16,466 nucleotides of DNA from Phascolarctobacterium sp. Its GTDB lineage: Bacteria > Bacillota > Negativicutes > Acidaminococcales > Acidaminococcaceae. The notes under the pieces were generated by a model. That model saw only the letters and a list, made by a program, of their open reading frames with translations, was not told where the DNA came from and made no database searches. A program made the position numbers and the translations under genes. The stretch covers positions 1 through 16,466 of the forward strand of contig QAMT01000014.1 of assembly GCA_003150755.1 (NCBI GenBank). Reading direction: 5' to 3'. Positions 1 through 8,209 of the stretch are shown in pieces. Position 1 is the stretch's first letter, and the number at the start of each line of letters is the position of its first letter.

Positions 1-117
1 TGGTTTGATATGTTTGCTGATAATACCTACGCTGATGCGTGCCTTACACGAATCACAGATAAACATCATACATATCGTCTGGAAATGAACGGTATAAATA
101 TGCGTGAAACAGAATGA
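1..117 (+). CDS. istB: IS21-family transposition helper ATPase (IstB-like), C-terminal fragment
   Basis: An open frame runs in from the left edge and ends at TGA 115-117, giving 38 visible residues (WFDMF...ADACLTRIT...MRETE). The pattern W-x-D-x(6-7)-ADA-x(2)-R-(I/L), then a basic stretch, then a short G-x(3)-MR ending, is how I recall the C-terminus of IstB, the AAA+ ATPase that assists the IS21 transposase IstA. The Walker motifs lie outside the window, so the call rests on the tail alone. The gene is on the plus strand and converges with the polysaccharide operon. Its base composition (25 G+C in the first 60 bases) is far higher than that of the flippase gene beside it, which fits a mobile element. 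Other DnaC/IstB-like ATPases are possible. Confidence 0.62.
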   Translation, partial: WFDMFADNTYADACLTRITDKHHTYRLEMNGINMRETE

Positions 118-125
118 TATCATCT

Positions 126-186
126 AGCGGTACTTCGTACCGTTAAAAATGGAATAGCAGTTCCGCAGTAGCGGAACTGGCATTCC
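126..186 (+). repeat. Two hairpins and a short direct repeat in the IS end
   Basis: The first hairpin pairs 128-133 with 137-142 around a TTC loop (6 perfect pairs, extendable by one G-T and one A-T pair). The second pairs 151-166 with 171-186 around the loop AGTA; 14 of 16 positions match, including a perfect 9-bp core (158-166 with 171-179). The 9-mer at 125-133 (TAGCGGTAC) recurs at 169-177 with one mismatch. IS21 elements are known to carry repeated transposase-binding motifs near their ends, so this may be the IstA-binding region. The second hairpin could also act as a transcription barrier between istB and the operon, but no U-tract follows it directly. Confidence 0.6.
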
Positions 187-229
187 GTTTGAGCGTAATT
201 TGCATTTTTATATAACATACCTAACATAG

Positions 230-1639
230 TCATCTGGATTTTCTCCTTATTTTATCAATTATAAATTCTTTATTGTATACAAGAAATACAACTGAAATTC
301 CTACTATTATTATATATCTAATAAATATATGATAATATAAATTTGATAATATAATTCCTGTTAATACAGTAATAGTAAGCATTGCATATATTAATTTATC
401 CTTATATATATGAACTCCCAAAACTTTTCTACTAATAAAATGATGCATCATCAACAACATAAAATAACTTACCAAAGTTGTATATGCTGCCGCAATATAA
501 CCAAATCTTGGAATACATAAATAATTTAACAAAACATTAATTATCGCCGCAACGACTGTACCAATAGATACATAAGTTGTCTTTTTCAGATGCATTTCAA
601 TTATTACATATTGTGTGTATACAAATTCTATTACTACTCCTAATGCTATCGGTAAAACTGCTTGTAAACCAGACATATATTGCTCCCCGCCTAAAATTTT
701 TATAGCTTCTGGGGCGACTGCAATACATCCTATTCCAATATAACATCCAAATGCTATTAATGGAATTACTTTTTCCTTTATAAGTTCATAATTTTTCAGT
801 GCATAGTTATCATGAAACCATGGATTCCATGCTTGGTTTATAGAATTAGTTATAAGTGTAATCAGAATTGCATACTGATATATAAGACTATAAATTCCAA
901 CAAAATGATCCCCACAAAAATATTTAATCATAAGACGATCAGATTGACCTAAAACATAAATAGACAACGAATGAACTATTAGTGGTATAGAAAAGGCCAA
1001 AGCATAAGTATAATATTCCTTTTTTATTGATAGCGTTTTATTCTTTATTGCTACTATCCAAAACATTATACCTAAAATAAGCATTGGTAATGTTGTACCA
1101 ACTATTTTTCCCATATATTTTTGTGGTAAAATTACTATAAATAACAAGGAGAAAATAACTGTCGCTATTGAAATAAATACCGATATTACAATATTCTGCT
1201 TATATTGATATAAAAATCTATATTTTCCCTGATATATTGATACTACAGTACCAAACAATACATATATGTATAAACAAATTACAGCTGTTTTGTCTAATCC
1301 TATTAGTGATTTCATTTGCGGAAAAAACAGAAATATAATTCCAAATAAAATGGAGGTAATACATGCACAAATAATTTGCAATGCTCCTATATAATTATCA
1401 AAATCATCTTTAAAATCTATTTTAGCCCGTCCAATACTATAACCAACATTAAGTGAACATATTATAAATAATAAAGCGTACCATGTATTAAATGTCGCAG
1501 ATATTCCATAGTCCGCAGTCGACATTAATCTTGTGTATAATGGCGTTGATATTATTGAAATTGATTTTACAAGCAATGTTGAAATAGTATACCAAATTCC
1601 AGCTTTAAATGCATTTTTTATATTATTATCATTCATCAT
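230..1639 (-). CDS. wzx: Wzx-type oligosaccharide flippase
   Basis: A 469-residue, highly hydrophobic protein with roughly 12 to 14 predicted membrane spans. It belongs by its look to the PST/Wzx branch of the MOP exporter superfamily, which moves undecaprenyl-diphosphate-linked repeat units across the membrane. The N-terminus has the usual form for the family: a first span with a TPLYTRLMS-type motif near residues 32-40 followed by DYG. Length is normal. The ribosome binding site AAGGAG (1643-1648) sits only 3 bases from the first ATG but 6 from a second ATG at 1636, so translation may start one codon later. The gene is the last of the visible operon, 19 bases after the acetyltransferase, and no terminator follows it before the IS end. 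The exact substrate cannot be read from sequence. Confidence 0.88.
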   Translation of the reverse strand: MMNDNNIKNAFKAGIWYTISTLLVKSISIISTPLYTRLMSTADYGISATFNTWYALLFIICSLNVGYSIGRAKIDFKDDFDNYIGALQIICACITSILFGIIFLFFPQMKSLIGLDKTAVICLYIYVLFGTVVSIYQGKYRFLYQYKQNIVISVFISIATVIFSLLFIVILPQKYMGKIVGTTLPMLILGIMFWIVAIKNKTLSIKKEYYTYALAFSIPLIVHSLSIYVLGQSDRLMIKYFCGDHFVGIYSLIYQYAILITLITNSINQAWNPWFHDNYALKNYELIKEKVIPLIAFGCYIGIGCIAVAPEAIKILGGEQYMSGLQAVLPIALGVVIEFVYTQYVIIEMHLKKTTYVSIGTVVAAIINVLLNYLCIPRFGYIAAAYTTLVSYFMLLMMHHFISRKVLGVHIYKDKLIYAMLTITVLTGIILSNLYYHIFIRYIIIVGISVVFLVYNKEFIIDKIRRKSR

Positions 1640-1658
1640 TAGCTCCTTAATAAAAATG

Positions 1659-2402
1659 TCAAAAACTATTATTTTTTCCCAAACTATACTTCAAGTTATT
1701 ATTCCTATCAGATACTTTTTTTGCAGGGATTCCGGCATAAACTCCATAAGGCTCTAAATCTTTGGTTGCAATTGCTCCACAAGCAAGTACTGCTCCTGAA
1801 CCAACGGTCACTCTAGGTAAGATTGTGCTTCTAGAACTAATCCATGCATGGTCTTTAATATTAACCATTCCTCCCTTATCATTACATCTAAAAAATTCAT
1901 CGTTCAAATCATGCTGTTCAGTAAAAATCATTACATTTTGTGCCAAACACACATCATCCTCCATAACGATTCCATTTCTTCCATCCAAAAGTGCCCCTAC
2001 TCCAATAACAACTCTCCCCAGTTTAATATTCCATGGAGAGCGAATCTCAAATCCACCATAAATAATTGCCTCTGGATGTATTTTCATCAATAAACAATTT
2101 CTTAGTAGAAATTTTCTGATTCTATGTGATGGAACCTTACCAATCCATATAGACATATACCTAACTAAACCATATAAATATGGTTCGCTTATACTTCTTA
2201 TCTTAGATAGCCAAGTTTTAATAATACTTTTTTGTAAATAAGGCTGCGTAACATCTTGTTCGGTATTTTTAATCACCATATTGTTCTCGGTTAAAAATCT
2301 TTTTGCATCTTTTTTTTTCCTGTATCCTGCATATACTCTACATATTAAAAGTAAAAATAAAATATAAAAAAATAAAACTATAAAAAATATAAATACTATC
2401 AT
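1659..2402 (-). CDS. Membrane-anchored hexapeptide-repeat O-acetyltransferase
   Basis: A 247-residue protein. Residues 1-23 form one strongly hydrophobic helix followed by basic residues (YRKKKDAK, 27-34), suggesting a membrane anchor with the rest in the cytoplasm. After a linker of about 80 residues, residues 113-215 are a left-handed beta-helix of hexapeptide repeats like the maltose/galactoside acetyltransferase group (CysE/LacA/WcaF family). H164 in the loop (TEQH) is the likely catalytic histidine, and the GIPAKKV tail (224-230) is typical of the family. It probably transfers an acetyl group from acetyl-CoA to a sugar of the repeat unit. The start is supported by AGAGGAT just upstream of the ATG. 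The soluble enzymes of this family usually lack the N-terminal helix. A run of nine A residues encodes K29-K31 straight after the helix. Confidence 0.83.
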   Translation of the reverse strand: MIVFIFFIVLFFYILFLLLICRVYAGYRKKKDAKRFLTENNMVIKNTEQDVTQPYLQKSIIKTWLSKIRSISEPYLYGLVRYMSIWIGKVPSHRIRKFLLRNCLLMKIHPEAIIYGGFEIRSPWNIKLGRVVIGVGALLDGRNGIVMEDDVCLAQNVMIFTEQHDLNDEFFRCNDKGGMVNIKDHAWISSRSTILPRVTVGSGAVLACGAIATKDLEPYGVYAGIPAKKVSDRNNNLKYSLGKNNSF

Positions 2403-2427
2403 TTTATCCTCTTTTTTCTGTTCTTCC

Positions 2428-3468
2428 TTACTTTGTTATTGCTGTTGACAAATACTCAAGAGAAGCTTGTCTATGGATATTCAAATTCTCATATACTTTA
2501 TCATAATCAATCATCTCCTCGTAATAATCAACAATATCTCTTTGCGTATTCCAATATGTTTTATTCGTGCCAGTCAAATTTAATAATCCATCTATCTTAT
2601 TTGTTTTATCATCCTTAGCTATTAAAATATAATTTTTATGATTCTTTATTGCAAAAATAAATCCATGATAAGAATCTGTAACAATCAAAGACGCATATCT
2701 ATAATAGTTAAGCCACTCATCTAAATTTGCGTTCATTATAGACTTTTCTGCCCATTCACTTCTTCTCCCAACACAGACCATTCTCAGTCCCTTTTCCTTG
2801 GATAACTTTATTAATTCTTCCTTATACGATTCCAAAAAGCCAAATGAGTATATCAACATATATTTTTCCTTAAGCAAAGGTTCACCAACAGGAAAATCAT
2901 AAAGTAAAGTTGGATCTAATACAATTTTCGGTTTTATTTTTGTATTATTTTCTATCAATTGTGCCGTATTATGATCTCTAACTGAAATACATTTACAATT
3001 ACTTAATGCTTCATCAATTGCCTTTGATAACTTAGTATCCTGATCTACCGTTCCTGCACTTACAGCATACATAATATACGGTGTGTTTTTTAATCCAACT
3101 CCATAGTAAATATCATTGTATAAACTATGATTACTATTGATTATCTCATCACTTCCTAAAATTATCAAATCATATCCTAATGCATCTATTTCTTCTGCGG
3201 TATATACTTTTTTACTGACCGGATACTGTTTTTTTTGCTGATTAAACTTATGCATTTTAACTAATCCACTCATTGTTTGAATTGGATGTTTATGTCTATG
3301 TTCAATAGCTGTACATGTATAAAACTCTTTTTTTATTGTATTACTAGATGTATATTGTATAAATTCACAATCATACCCTAGATTCCTAACTGTTTGGTAT
3401 AATGCTAAGGAATGTGCCCTTGCACCATAATTTATACCAAAATACCAAGTTAATATTCCTATCTTCAT
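2428..3468 (-). CDS. Polysaccharide pyruvyl transferase family protein (second copy)
   Basis: A 346-residue protein of the CsaB/WcaK/AmsJ family (PF04230), whose known members transfer pyruvate from phosphoenolpyruvate to form ketals on surface sugars. Visible family landmarks are NYG at 13-15, GSDEI at 105-109, SVRD at 162-165, DPTLL at 185-189 and TDSYHG at 264-269 with its conserved histidine. Many members of this broad family have no proven activity, so pyruvylation is a family-based guess. Its ATG overlaps the polymerase stop codon in an ATGA junction (3465-3468), implying translational coupling. It resembles the protein encoded at 9452-10615 only in these landmarks and is clearly divergent, so it is not a recent duplicate. 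Confidence 0.85.
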   Translation of the reverse strand: MKIGILTWYFGINYGARAHSLALYQTVRNLGYDCEFIQYTSSNTIKKEFYTCTAIEHRHKHPIQTMSGLVKMHKFNQQKKQYPVSKKVYTAEEIDALGYDLIILGSDEIINSNHSLYNDIYYGVGLKNTPYIMYAVSAGTVDQDTKLSKAIDEALSNCKCISVRDHNTAQLIENNTKIKPKIVLDPTLLYDFPVGEPLLKEKYMLIYSFGFLESYKEELIKLSKEKGLRMVCVGRRSEWAEKSIMNANLDEWLNYYRYASLIVTDSYHGFIFAIKNHKNYILIAKDDKTNKIDGLLNLTGTNKTYWNTQRDIVDYYEEMIDYDKVYENLNIHRQASLEYLSTAITK

Positions 3469-4766
3469 ATAGTACCTCTTTTCATTCTTTTCTTCGAAAA
3501 ATATTTAATCGCTTCTATCAATGCCACTGATACAAAAAATGTATAATAGCAATTAAAATCATATAATGGATTTCCACTTGTACAATACATGAGGAAGAAA
3601 AATTGATGATATAACGCTATTGATACAAAAAGAACTTCTTCACGTGACAAAATAATCCTTTGTAAACGAGCATCTTTTAATAATTTAATTGCTCTAAAAA
3701 TACACATAACAAATACCGAAATAAAAATAATGGTTCCTACTAAACCAACATCACATAACAATTGTTTATATACATTATGTGCAAAATCTCCACCTCCATA
3801 TAATGGATTATTATATGGAAACCAATCCCATCCATTTCCAAATAATGGATTAGCCATAAAAGCAACCATTGCTATTAATTGCATCTTATCTCTACCATTT
3901 GAAACATCTCCACTTTCTACTCCTGCAATCATACGATTAATTGCAGACATTGTTTGTGGAACAAACTGAGATAAAATTCCAAGTATAAGAATCGCTACTA
4001 ATATACCAAATATTATTTTTACTATTCTTTTCCATTTTTTATTTATATTGTAAATGTAGTATACTATCAGAAATGCTGCGACCCCAAAAAACAAATGTGC
4101 ACGTTTTCCAGTAATCAATAAAGCAAACATTACTATTACAAACTGTAAATATCGTAACCATGAAACTTTTTCATTCTTTTCGTGTAAAAAAATCATACAT
4201 GCTAAAACTCCCGCCCCCACCTGTAAATAAATTCCATTTGTTGTATAATGTGCTGTTATACCTGATATACACCCATCTTGATAAAACTTCCATAAATCAT
4301 GTACCATAATATTCTTATACATTGGATATATTATATTTTTATATGCTGAAGGCATTAAATATACCCATATTGTTCCTAATGCATAAAGTGTACCAACAAA
4401 ACTCCAAATTTTAAAAATTATACCGAACCAATCACATGACTGTTTTAACACAAAATACAGCAGTATAACTCCAACATACTGAATAATCCTTCTATATTCT
4501 CCATGAACAAAATCTTGATTATTCCATATAAACATAACAAGCAACATACATAAAATTCCTATATCAAACTTGTCATAATTTATAAATTTCAGTTTTTGCT
4601 TAAAAAAGTATAATACCAATAAAATAATTATACATAAATACAACCAAGTGTCTTTATGTGAATAATAAAATTTAATAGCATAATCTATTCCCATTGAAGT
4701 ATAGGCATAAAAAGAAAACATAAATAATATTATTCCCCAATGAAAAATATTTTTCTTTATTTTCAT
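3465..4766 (-). CDS. wzy: Wzy-type O-antigen/capsule repeat-unit polymerase
   Basis: A 433-residue integral membrane protein with about 10 to 12 spans, probably the polymerase that joins flipped repeat units at the outer face of the membrane. Features typical of the O-antigen ligase/polymerase family (PF04932-like) are TGKRAH at 219-224, SNGRDKM at 289-295, NPLFGNG at 306-312 in a large extracellular loop, and AHNVYKQLLCDVGLVG at 329-344. I chose the ATG at 4764-4766. It overlaps the stop codon of the upstream acyltransferase as TAATG and has AGGCGG 9 bases upstream. The longer frame from 4799 would add 11 charged residues and a 34-base overlap. Polymerases of this type diverge quickly, so the linkage formed cannot be inferred. 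The A+T content is extreme even for this locus. Confidence 0.85.
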   Translation of the reverse strand: MKIKKNIFHWGIILFMFSFYAYTSMGIDYAIKFYYSHKDTWLYLCIIILLVLYFFKQKLKFINYDKFDIGILCMLLVMFIWNNQDFVHGEYRRIIQYVGVILLYFVLKQSCDWFGIIFKIWSFVGTLYALGTIWVYLMPSAYKNIIYPMYKNIMVHDLWKFYQDGCISGITAHYTTNGIYLQVGAGVLACMIFLHEKNEKVSWLRYLQFVIVMFALLITGKRAHLFFGVAAFLIVYYIYNINKKWKRIVKIIFGILVAILILGILSQFVPQTMSAINRMIAGVESGDVSNGRDKMQLIAMVAFMANPLFGNGWDWFPYNNPLYGGGDFAHNVYKQLLCDVGLVGTIIFISVFVMCIFRAIKLLKDARLQRIILSREEVLFVSIALYHQFFFLMYCTSGNPLYDFNCYYTFFVSVALIEAIKYFSKKRMKRGTI

Positions 4767-5893
4767 TACAATAATCCGCCTTTCTTCAATCTTTTCCATT
4801 TAAGCTCTCTCAAGCCCACTCCCTTGCCAAAAATAACACAATACATGGTATTGAAATATTTTTTCATAAAACTTGAAACTATACATGGAATTAAAATTGA
4901 CAATACAAACACTGTAATCAAATCAACTATCCAATAATTACAAACTTTTTTTAACACAAGGGAAACTGTTGAAACAATCCATGGATTGTGTAATAAATAT
5001 ATGTTATATGAATAATCTCCTAACTTATATATGTTCTGGCACTTTTTATTTAAATATAAACTTATTGAATATATCAAAACTATTGAACTAAGTGCAATTA
5101 AATAATTTTCAATCTGAATATAATATGCTCTTTCCCAAAAATTCATATACTTTTTTAAGTCGACCACAGAATATCTTATTATGCATGTTACTAATATTAT
5201 TAACGACATGGCTTTAACAGTTTTATTTTGAAAAAATACAAACCAATCTCTTCGTCCATTTTTTTGTAGAAACCTGCCCAAATAAAACCAGACAAAATAT
5301 GTAATTGTCTTATTTAAAATATACCACAAACCATCTCCAACATTAGCTTTAATAATCACCGTTATAATAGAAATGCAAATCAAGGTTATTCCATTTACAT
5401 AATCTAACTTACTTTTTGAGAGAATATAATTTAATATAAAAATTATAAATAATGTATACACGAACCATAATGACTCAAAATACATATTTCTAAAAAGCAT
5501 AACATCAATTATTGTCTCAATAAACTTCTTTTTAGTGCCAAAATTTGACATCAAGGATGCTATTCGAGGTATTTTATATCCTACATAAATAAATATTGAA
5601 AATAATTCTGAAAAAACAAAATAAGGAATTATCAACTGAATAAATTTCTTTTGTACAAATTTTTTTGCACTATTTTGGATATATAAAATCTTTTTCTTCT
5701 CAAATAAAAATCCTGATATAACAAAAAAAATATTTACATGGATTTTATTAATAATTTGGACAGATACATTCATATATTCCGGCAAATTCAATGCATTTAC
5801 TGAATGATGAAAAACAACCAAGCAAATTGCTATCGCACGTAAAATCTGTATAACATATCTATCCTCTACATTTTTATTATCTACGATACTCAT
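4766..5893 (-). CDS. Membrane acyltransferase, acyltransferase-3 (OafA/WecH-like) family
   Basis: A 375-residue polytopic membrane protein with about 10 spans. The N-terminal hallmark of acyltransferase family 3 (PF01757) is clear: ILRAIAICLVVFHH at 17-30 with its catalytic-type histidine pair, then the FFVISGFLF element at 56-64. Members usually move acetyl or another short acyl group onto extracytoplasmic or lipid-linked sugars. The family also includes succinyl transferases, so the acyl donor is open. Its ATG overlaps the stop of the preceding glycosyltransferase as ATGA (5890-5893), and its own stop overlaps the polymerase start, which places it inside a coupled block. It is the second acyl-modification enzyme of the locus, alongside the hexapeptide-type enzyme at 1659-2402. 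Confidence 0.88.
   Translation of the reverse strand: MSIVDNKNVEDRYVIQILRAIAICLVVFHHSVNALNLPEYMNVSVQIINKIHVNIFFVISGFLFEKKKILYIQNSAKKFVQKKFIQLIIPYFVFSELFSIFIYVGYKIPRIASLMSNFGTKKKFIETIIDVMLFRNMYFESLWFVYTLFIIFILNYILSKSKLDYVNGITLICISIITVIIKANVGDGLWYILNKTITYFVWFYLGRFLQKNGRRDWFVFFQNKTVKAMSLIILVTCIIRYSVVDLKKYMNFWERAYYIQIENYLIALSSIVLIYSISLYLNKKCQNIYKLGDYSYNIYLLHNPWIVSTVSLVLKKVCNYWIVDLITVFVLSILIPCIVSSFMKKYFNTMYCVIFGKGVGLRELKWKRLKKGGLL
4776..4783 (-). promoter_or_regulatory. Ribosome binding site deciding the polymerase start
   Basis: The minus strand reads AAAGGCGG here, inside the 3' end of the acyltransferase gene. It stands 9 bases before the ATG at 4764-4766 and is a one-mismatch version of AGGAGG. 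Together with the TAATG junction it favours this start over the upstream ATG at 4799. Confidence 0.5.
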
Positions 5894-7032
5894 TTTAATA
5901 TCTCCAAAAGCCTATTTTTTATCGCATCCTTAGAATAATTATCTTTAAACAAGTCTGTCAATTCCTTATATCTACCATATAAATTTTTTTTATCTATCAG
6001 CTCAAATATTTTAACTTGCTCTTCTGCACTATCCTCACTAAACACAATTTTTTCCCCATTATGATTGACCTGCAAAGCATCTTCGTATCCATATAAACTT
6101 TCTTTTGTACCAACGAAAGTTTTTCCATAAGCTAATGCTTCTGCTGTTTTTTGTTTCATACCTCCACCATCAAACAATGGAGCAATCACAATATCTGCAT
6201 TGTTATAAAATGGGGCTAAAAATTTCACTCCACCAACGATAAAAATTCTATTATTGTCTTTATAATCTTCTCTAACACATTCCATCCCCCGACCAATTAC
6301 AATCAACTTAAACTTATCTGATAAATTTAAAAAAACATTTTTTACGAACCAACTCAGTCCAACAATATTAGGATAATATTTAGATCCTACAAACAAAATA
6401 TATCTATCTTTATCCCCTTTTTTAGAAAAATCAAACTCAACTGCTTTAATCAATGAAAAATCTGGTTCTTCTACCGCTGCTGGGAGCAATCCTTCTGGCT
6501 TTTTATGATATACTTTTTCAAATACTTTATAATCTCTCTGATTTAAAACTAGATTACAATCAGAATATTTTTGATTTAATTTTTCTCCATACATACTTCC
6601 AATATAATCTGGTAGATATTTTATTCCTTTATTCTTTAACCACTGTGAATATAATATTTTTCCAATATCATGATAAAAAGTAACAACTACTACCTCTGGA
6701 AATTTTTTTTTGATTTTACGGACTAATTTTCCAAATGCTGATTCATCAATAAATATCTTTTTTATATTTTTTCTTTCTATAATGTTGCAAATTGTATTTA
6801 TTCTTTCATTTGTCAAATACCATGTATTTAATTCAAGGGTTCGAAGAACTTTTTCTTTCTTAGACATAACTCCTAAATTAATTCGTCTATCACTTATCTT
6901 CTTTATCCCCTCTGTTCTTAAATCAACAATATACAAATTTTCCTTATATAATTCTTGTAAAGCCTTTAAATGAATCGTAGCACATATATTTGTCTCAAAT
7001 CTACGTGAAATATACATAACATCTTCTTTCAT
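5890..7032 (-). CDS. Glycosyltransferase, GT4-like (GT-B fold)
   Basis: A 380-residue cytoplasmic protein without a signal peptide or spans. The C-terminal half carries the nucleotide-sugar-binding domain: FVGS...NIVGLSWF at 214-229, an IGRG element at 246-249, and APLFDGGGMKQKTAEALAYG at 284-303, which is the family's donor-binding loop. The N-terminal half is divergent and I recognise no acceptor signature. It probably adds one sugar of the repeat unit from a nucleotide sugar, on the inner face of the membrane. GAAGGG lies 13 bases before the ATG, a long spacing, so the second methionine (residue 6, start at 7017) is an alternative. A nine-A run codes for the KKK before F111. It overlaps the downstream acyltransferase by 4 bases. 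Donor and linkage are unknown. Confidence 0.82.
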   Translation of the reverse strand: MKEDVMYISRRFETNICATIHLKALQELYKENLYIVDLRTEGIKKISDRRINLGVMSKKEKVLRTLELNTWYLTNERINTICNIIERKNIKKIFIDESAFGKLVRKIKKKFPEVVVVTFYHDIGKILYSQWLKNKGIKYLPDYIGSMYGEKLNQKYSDCNLVLNQRDYKVFEKVYHKKPEGLLPAAVEEPDFSLIKAVEFDFSKKGDKDRYILFVGSKYYPNIVGLSWFVKNVFLNLSDKFKLIVIGRGMECVREDYKDNNRIFIVGGVKFLAPFYNNADIVIAPLFDGGGMKQKTAEALAYGKTFVGTKESLYGYEDALQVNHNGEKIVFSEDSAEEQVKIFELIDKKNLYGRYKELTDLFKDNYSKDAIKNRLLEILK

Positions 7033-7055
7033 ATCTTTTATCTATCCCTTCTTAC

Positions 7056-8192
7056 TTACTTTTTTGCATACTTCTCGTATAAACTAGTTAGTTTTTTAGT
7101 TTCTTCAGAAATATCAAAACCTGCTTTTTTAACTATCTCTGGATATTCTGAGCGGTTTCTTTTTAGCTCAGAACATTTGATGACACAATCAGCCCACTTT
7201 TCTGGTTCATCCTCAAGAGATAAATAATTTACTAAATCAGAAAAATTGACCTCTTTTGTAATTGTATCAGTTAATACAAAAGGCAAACCAGATGCCTGAA
7301 CTTCTACTCCAACAACTGGCAGTCCTTCAAAAAAGGATGGAAATAAAAAACAATCCATTGCCTGTAAAATTTGTGGCACTTCGTTGGTAGTTCCATAAAA
7401 ACGAACCACTTTGCTTAACTGCTTTTTTTCAACATACTGCTTTACGTTATCAAATAACTCTCCATTACCAATTAGAATAAGTATTGCATCGGAACGCTTT
7501 TTATAAATTTCTGAAAAAATGTCTATCAAAAATTTGTGATTCTTTTGTGGCATAAATCGTCCAATATGTCCAATAACTAAATTATTCTCAACGTTAAGTT
7601 TTTTTCTGTATTCTGAACGTACTTCTTCAGAAAATCTATATTTTTCAACATCTATTGCATTTTTTATTACTGTAAATTTTTTTTCCTTTAGTATCTGAGA
7701 TGGAAACATAAACTGTGCAGCCAAATCTGAACAGGCCAAATTATAATCAGAAATAATAGGAATTAGTTTTTTAAATAAATCCATTATAATCTTTTTTATC
7801 CCATTTTCATTATCCATAGATGAATTATGAGAATGAAAAAAAACTGTATTGACACCTGCCAATTTTGCCGATACTCCTACCAACACGTCATATGGTTTAG
7901 AACCATTTATATGAATAATGTCAGCTTCTGAAGAATGAATAACTTTAATTGCATAAAAAAACTTAAATAATGATCTTATTAATGGATTTTTATAATGATC
8001 AATCGGAACAACATATTTTTTTCCACCCAAAGCTTTAGCACGATCTTCATTAAATTCCTTTCTATCATAGAAAGTAAGATAATCAAACTGCACTTTTTCA
8101 TTATCTATTTTTTCTGCAATATTCAAAATTAAACTAGTTACTCCACCAGCTCCTAATGGAGCCACCTGTAAAACTTTAATTTTTTTTCTCAT
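7056..8192 (-). CDS. GT4 glycosyltransferase, EpsF-like
   Basis: A 378-residue glycosyltransferase of family 4. Landmarks are the N-terminal glycine-rich acceptor-side loop APLGAGGVTSLI (11-22), FHSHNSS around 119-125, GRFMPQKNHKFLIDIF at 211-226 (a signature shared with EpsF-type enzymes of Bacillota exopolysaccharide operons) and the E-x7-E donor motif with E289 and E297. It is expected to be a retaining transferase that works on the undecaprenyl-linked chain at the inner face of the membrane. The start has AGGAGAA six bases upstream, and the gene follows the Fe-S protein by 17 bases. Length is normal for the family. The sugar donor cannot be deduced; with the two other GT4-type enzymes here it is a candidate for using GDP-heptose. 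Confidence 0.9.
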   Translation of the reverse strand: MRKKIKVLQVAPLGAGGVTSLILNIAEKIDNEKVQFDYLTFYDRKEFNEDRAKALGGKKYVVPIDHYKNPLIRSLFKFFYAIKVIHSSEADIIHINGSKPYDVLVGVSAKLAGVNTVFFHSHNSSMDNENGIKKIIMDLFKKLIPIISDYNLACSDLAAQFMFPSQILKEKKFTVIKNAIDVEKYRFSEEVRSEYRKKLNVENNLVIGHIGRFMPQKNHKFLIDIFSEIYKKRSDAILILIGNGELFDNVKQYVEKKQLSKVVRFYGTTNEVPQILQAMDCFLFPSFFEGLPVVGVEVQASGLPFVLTDTITKEVNFSDLVNYLSLEDEPEKWADCVIKCSELKRNRSEYPEIVKKAGFDISEETKKLTSLYEKYAKK

Positions 8193-8209
8193 TTTCTTCT
8201 CCTAATATT

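Larger units (their letters stand above)
1..204 (+). mobile_element. Right end of a probable IS21-like insertion sequence
   Basis: After the istB-like stop codon comes about 87 bases of palindrome-rich sequence with no gene. It is followed by an abrupt return to A+T-rich sequence at about 205. Read inward from 204, the minus strand begins TGCAAATTACGCTC, a plausible terminal inverted repeat starting with TG. The other end and any target-site duplication are outside the window, so the boundary at 204 is an estimate. The element ends about 26 bases past the flippase stop codon, so it lies immediately downstream of the polysaccharide operon. Confidence 0.45.

Noticed and set aside
4767..4799. 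Longer start for the polymerase at 4799
   Set aside because: It would add a charged stretch inside the acyltransferase gene. The TAATG junction and AGGCGG favour 4766.
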